Under the pieces are notes generated by a model, which saw nothing but the letters and a program-made list of their open reading frames with translations, had not been told where the DNA came from and made no database searches. A stretch of 64,000 nucleotides of DNA from Siphonodentalium dalli (lineage: Eukaryota > Mollusca > Scaphopoda > Gadilida > Siphonodentaliidae), in contig CP136066.1 of the NCBI GenBank assembly GCA_032622095.1, forward strand, positions 149,325,559 to 149,389,558, in the 5' to 3' direction. Shown here one piece after another: positions 60,016 to 64,000 of this stretch; positions within the stretch are counted from its first letter, which is position 1, and the number at the start of each line of letters is the position of its first letter. A program made the position numbers and the translations under genes.

Positions 60016-61199
60016 AGATTTTAAAGTGTGTAATGCTATTGAAATAAATTCACTTCTGACATTGGGTAAGCTGATATTTTCGAGTTATCTTGTTGTCAAT
60101 ACATGTAGACTATCCCCGATAGCTCATTGTTACTACACTAATTTGTATTCCATAATTGTGTTTAATCTATATATATATCTTTATTATACTCCATATATGG
60201 AGATTCATATATAAATGTTTGAAGACAAACTAAGTGATACTATCGGTTTGGACGACATCCCGTCGTATATAGATCTGAAGCTAAAAGGTTTTAGAACTAC
60301 ATCACAATGGCGCATCAATTCGCCATGGTCATTATATTGATGTATTTTTTTCTTCTTCAGAATGGTCTATGTTGTTTTCAGTCAACATGCGGGTGGTAAT
60401 CTTTTCGGTAGAGTGTTTGTAATGGAATGTAAGAACTGGTTTGAGCATGATACTGGAATAATCTCAAGGGGTACTGGTTCCCTCATTGATAAAATAGCGT
60501 TCCTTTCGCGAGGAGTTGACTAGTATGTCTAAGTGTTTGGAGAAAGAAAGCTATGTAGTGCTGTTGTACGATAAATGTTCAATGGCATCTGATGGGTACA
60601 TATTTTTCTATTTTTCGAACGTATGCAGGACAGTGACTCACGACCAGCCACGGTCAATAGCATCAACACACGAAGGATAGACTAAGTCTACAGCACAATC
60701 AAGTGATGAATCAGAGCACAAATACAATACGAACAAACATACCAGAAAAAAGAGCGAGATATGTTTAACACAAGCATATTCAATGGCATATGGCAGTAAT
60801 ATATCAGTACTGGTGCGTGTGTTAGCCCTTTCGTTACTACATACTCATTGACAAGTAGTTTTCTAGGTATTGGTGTTCAGAATGACATCATATAACAAGT
60901 TAAAGAGCTGTTTCTTGAACTAATTAATTAAACATTTCTCACAAATGAATGAGAATCATTTGGCACTGTATTATATAGTTGTTTGTATGCTTTGTCTGTC
61001 TGTTTTATTTCCGGAAATTTCCCTGAGATAAGTAAAATAAAAATCAGATATAGTAAAGTAAGGGTTAAAGTGGCACGATCTTGTGTTGTTATATATATAT
61101 TATTTTATTTTTTTTATTTTTTTTTTTGCATACGACAAACCCCTGTGCACAACGCTGATTACAATCTGAGCTGTCAATGTTTCCAGCCAACATGTCATC
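60016..61199. other. No gene seen
   Basis: AT-rich, nothing recognised. Confidence 0.4.
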
Positions 61200-61560
61200 G
61201 CGCAAATAGGTTCATAGTCGACCTATAATATTCACATACGTTCATATTGGAGTATTTGATTCCGAAGTACTAGTAAGCGGATAGTGAACTTATATCCGCT
61301 ATTCCGTTTTATGGCGCGGGCCACAGTGAAAACACATTTTAAAGAGCGTACATAGTGTAACTCGTGAGTTGGCTTATTCGTATTATTGTCCGCCCATTAT
61401 GAACTTATAATATTTTATTATGAGTCGATAATAGCACTAAAACACCCTCATTTACAGTTCGTTATGGATTCAAAATGAGGCGATTTTACGCCGATTGTGA
61501 ACCTAAAACAAATCATATTATAAGCCGATAACGTGCTGTTTTCGGGAGAACATGCCCATT
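61200..61560 (+). repeat. Solo copy of the 40.5-42.4 kb repeat
   Basis: Aligns with 42150-42400: CGCGCAAATA, TCGACCTATAAT, TATGGCGCGGGCCACAGTG, TTAAAGAGCGTACA, GAGTTGGCTTATT and AATGAGGCGATT. Confidence 0.7.
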
Positions 61561-61979
61561 CAGCGGCGAAACGTCCGATAACAAGTATCATAGTACAGCT
61601 AGGTATGATGCATGTACGTGTAGCATCAAGGCTTCACATGTAGCATCGCGATTGTCTACTGCCCAACACAAAACAGCGACTCTATGCATTGCGAGGTGTG
61701 GAGCTGCCTAAGATCAACCGTGGACATCAAATATCACAATGTTACCCATACAGGTTAAGAGTGTACACGATCAGAGACTGTTGGCTGAATTCTGGTCTCA
61801 GTTCAAGACCACCCTAATAATCACGGTGTTTCATGTCAGGACTTGGTTTCGCGAAACCACCTGGTCGCAAGCTCGGATCGGCGCATTGTTGTACAATCAA
61901 CGACAATCAATGACAATCTATGGACAAAAGCGTGCTGGGCGCTGCATCGAGATTGGTGTGTTGGTGTCTCCAAACCTGA
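61561..61979. other. No gene seen
   Basis: An 82-codon open frame at 61739-61987 shows no domain and runs into the candidate SINE. Confidence 0.35.
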
Positions 61980-62335
61980 GCACGTGAAAGCGGCTTATAT
62001 CCGTGTTGTATAGCGGTATCTGTATGCCGTCGCCGTTCGACGGGGATCAAGGGGCAGGGATGGTGCGGATTTCTCACCCCCTATGCGGATGTCACGACGT
62101 TGTCAGTTTTACGGGTGGAGGAAAGTCTACGCAGAGAGTATATTCACCGACAAACACTCCGCTGTGTGTAGAAATACCGACCCCGGAAAGGGACCGACAT
62201 ATTTGCCCAGATACACGAATCAGATTATCCTCACTTAGAGTGGATCGCGAATCCGCGCTTGTCGGCATTCGAACCAGCTTCGTCAGCGCTAGATGGAAAA
62301 TGGCGGCATAATGCCCCGAGCATTCTACCGACGGG
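61980..62335 (-). mobile_element. Candidate tRNA-derived SINE
   Basis: The minus strand beginning near 62333 reads GTCGGTAGAATGCTCGG, like a tRNA D-arm/A box. About 45 nt later it reads GGTTCGAATGCC, a T-arm/B box; together these form an internal RNA polymerase III promoter. Downstream, a CpG-rich unique body continues for some 280 bp to about 61980. The tRNA-like part is not a proper cloverleaf (ATGCCGCCATTTTCCATC interrupts it), so it is not a tRNA gene. The 3' tail is undefined. The plus-strand 102-codon frame here is likely a shadow of this GC-rich body. Confidence 0.5.
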
Positions 62336-64000
62336 ACCAGCGGCGTCCTTTACAATCAATGTATAGTGTAAAATAGTGTTTGTTCAGATCAAGAGCCAAC
62401 TATATATTGTTCAACTTTGCGTCAAAGTATTACACATAAATTACATTCATCTCTTGAAAACATTTCGAACTATTATTTTGGGGATATCAGGTGGGAATTT
62501 CCAACAACTGGAAATAGTGAGGTACTTGTTGGAATTTTTCAACAATTCATTGGGGCAAGGGGTGACATGTGCAATGTAATTTCGCAGACTTGGGAATTTG
62601 CAATAAGTTGAAAATTTAGAAAGATTCTAAATAACTATCGCCGTTATTGAAGTTATTGAAAATAATTTTCCAGAAAATGTAATGGTCACAACCGGGGGGT
62701 ATCGGAAAAAAATCGAGATGGTGCGCTGTGTCACACTCCCGATAGCAGATATTTCCATGGCCATGTAATTTTTTTCCAAATCCATGTTTAAAGATAAATT
62801 ATGACAAATAAACCAATTTGAAATGTCAAGGCTTAAGAAACTGGACCAAATAAATCATTAATCAAGAGCAGGGGTCCCATACATTTAATTTAATTTAATT
62901 CAATTTAATCGGACATTTCCTTATTTTGAACCACAATTTTTCGTTCTGTCTTAATGTAATTTTGAGAGTTTTTGCTGTTATATTGTATATCCAGTCCACC
63001 AATAATTTATTCTCAAATGATGAATTAGTACTATCAAAACTAGCTCCGACCTCAATTCATTTCAGAAACTCGGAACGAAAGACACCCACATCCAATGCGG
63101 ATTACGTTCCGATTGTAAAACTACTATCATTCCCTATTTATCCGTGTCAACCAAACCCATCGATAACATATTATAAATAATAGCACGAAAATCTGACTTA
63201 ATCCATCTAACGGTAATATGCACATGTTTTCAAACACGACAAGGATGTTATAAATAAAACTCCAATGTAAAGCGAGATAAACGCACGCATGATTTACAAT
63301 CAAATTACCAATCTGTATCGTTACTGCGAAAACAGAAAAAGGTATTCTCGTCTCAGGTTCAAGTCTCGGTTTATACAAAAATCTCAGACCAGGGGGGGTA
63401 CTAGGTCTCAGTTGTAGACTATTACCTATAACACACATAATTATCGATTATATTACATTTTGTCCAGTTCATATATAATTATAATCTTTCTTCTACACGG
63501 CATATATCAATAAAACACAATTCCTATTTGGTTAACATAAAGATAAATGCTTCCAAAAAATACATATGATTCTGTTACCAGAACTTGTACGTTACCACAT
63601 GGTTCGAATTATGAACAGACCGACACAGTCTTGAATGACAATAAGAAGGCAAACCATGGTTTACGTAAACCTGAGTTTCAAAAAGACGAGAATATGGACC
63701 AGTGCTGACCAATATTCGCAGCTTACTCGCCTCGAAGCTGGGTAACATATGGCGATCACCGTGGTTTCGGCCTGGTCTAGACTATAGTTTACATGAAACC
63801 CTGGTCTAGACCAGGGACAAGAATTCGGCCGCATGTATTTGCCACGACCGGACATTTACACATCACGGTATCATGTTAGCTTGAATTGACAGATTACGTT
63901 TTTTCAAGAACAATTACTCTAATCATGCCCGTCATTCCGTTAAAAGTCACGCTTTCGAAATAACTCCGACCATCTAAAGATTCACACCACAAGGAGACAC
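62336..64000. other. No gene; AATTT repeat and 18 bp palindrome
   Basis: A short (AATTT)n run lies near 62882-62910. Near 63800-63818 CCCTGGTCTAGACCAGGG is a perfect palindrome, with a partial repeat CCTGGTCTAGAC about 30 bp upstream. No gene recognised. Confidence 0.45.

Noticed and set aside
62003-62311. 102-codon plus-strand open frame in GC-rich DNA
   Set aside because: The same DNA reads better as a tRNA-derived SINE on the minus strand; GC-rich sequence has few stops by chance.
62260-62335. tRNA gene on the minus strand
   Set aside because: A and B box-like motifs are present, but arms do not pair into a cloverleaf and an ATGGCGG-type stretch interrupts it.
63800-63818. 18 bp palindrome as an operator
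   Set aside because: Isolated palindromes of this size occur repeatedly here (also 39986-40003), and no gene lies beside it.

Overview
This is eukaryotic, AT-rich and gene-poor DNA. There are no operons or ribosome-binding sites. Detectable coding sequence consists of short exons with splice signals, and the window is dominated by inverted-repeat elements, TTAA-flanked MITE-like elements, Helitron-like elements and satellites. The coding traces are a signal peptide plus PAN/apple-type exon, a C-type lectin domain exon, a transposon-associated nuclease-like/CXC relic and a 5'-truncated non-LTR element. Together with Helitron-like elements that carry tandem cores next to microsatellites, they suggest a lophotrochozoan, most likely a mollusc. 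That assignment is inference; nothing in the window fixes the species.

Layout. 0-10 kb: paired palindromes, a tandem-repeat/ACGG element, a 0.7 kb foldback element and dispersed repeat fragments. 10-13 kb: a TTAA-flanked element and a decayed transposon-type gene (about 11.5-12.95 kb, plus strand). 15.9-19.1 kb: a composite element with related termini, a 2.24 kb foldback with roughly 1 kb arms, and a minus-strand relic of the same protein family with its middle deleted. 20-24.4 kb: Helitron-like elements, including two composite arrays facing each other across 37 bp. 24.9-27.0 kb: two TTAA elements and a 160 bp tandem array. 27.45-27.72 kb: the first exon of a secreted PAN-domain protein (minus); a broken paralogue lies at 33.0-33.25 kb. 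36-39 kb: a frame-broken C2H2 zinc-finger relic, a small palindrome and a two-orientation satellite bounded by inverted ends. 40.5-42.4 kb: a cluster of alternately oriented copies of one repeat, with another copy at 61.2 kb. 45.4-47.1 kb: the last exon of a C-type lectin gene (minus), a foldback just beyond its stop codon, and an antisense LINE 3' fragment in its intron. 47.9-58 kb: nested repeats, with a Helitron-like element inside a minisatellite, a TTAA element inside one arm of an inverted duplication, and a degenerate 190 bp satellite. 59.2-60 kb: a 344 bp tandem repeat. 62.0-62.3 kb: a candidate tRNA-derived SINE.

How the genes work together. The only plausibly functional host sequences are the PAN exon and the C-type lectin exon. 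Both are on the minus strand and both belong to secreted recognition-type proteins, but their order (lectin 3' exon upstream of the PAN 5' exon) means they are parts of two different genes. No complete multi-exon gene could be assembled. All similarity calls come from reading by eye, and element boundaries inferred from repeat alignment are approximate unless a terminal motif is cited.
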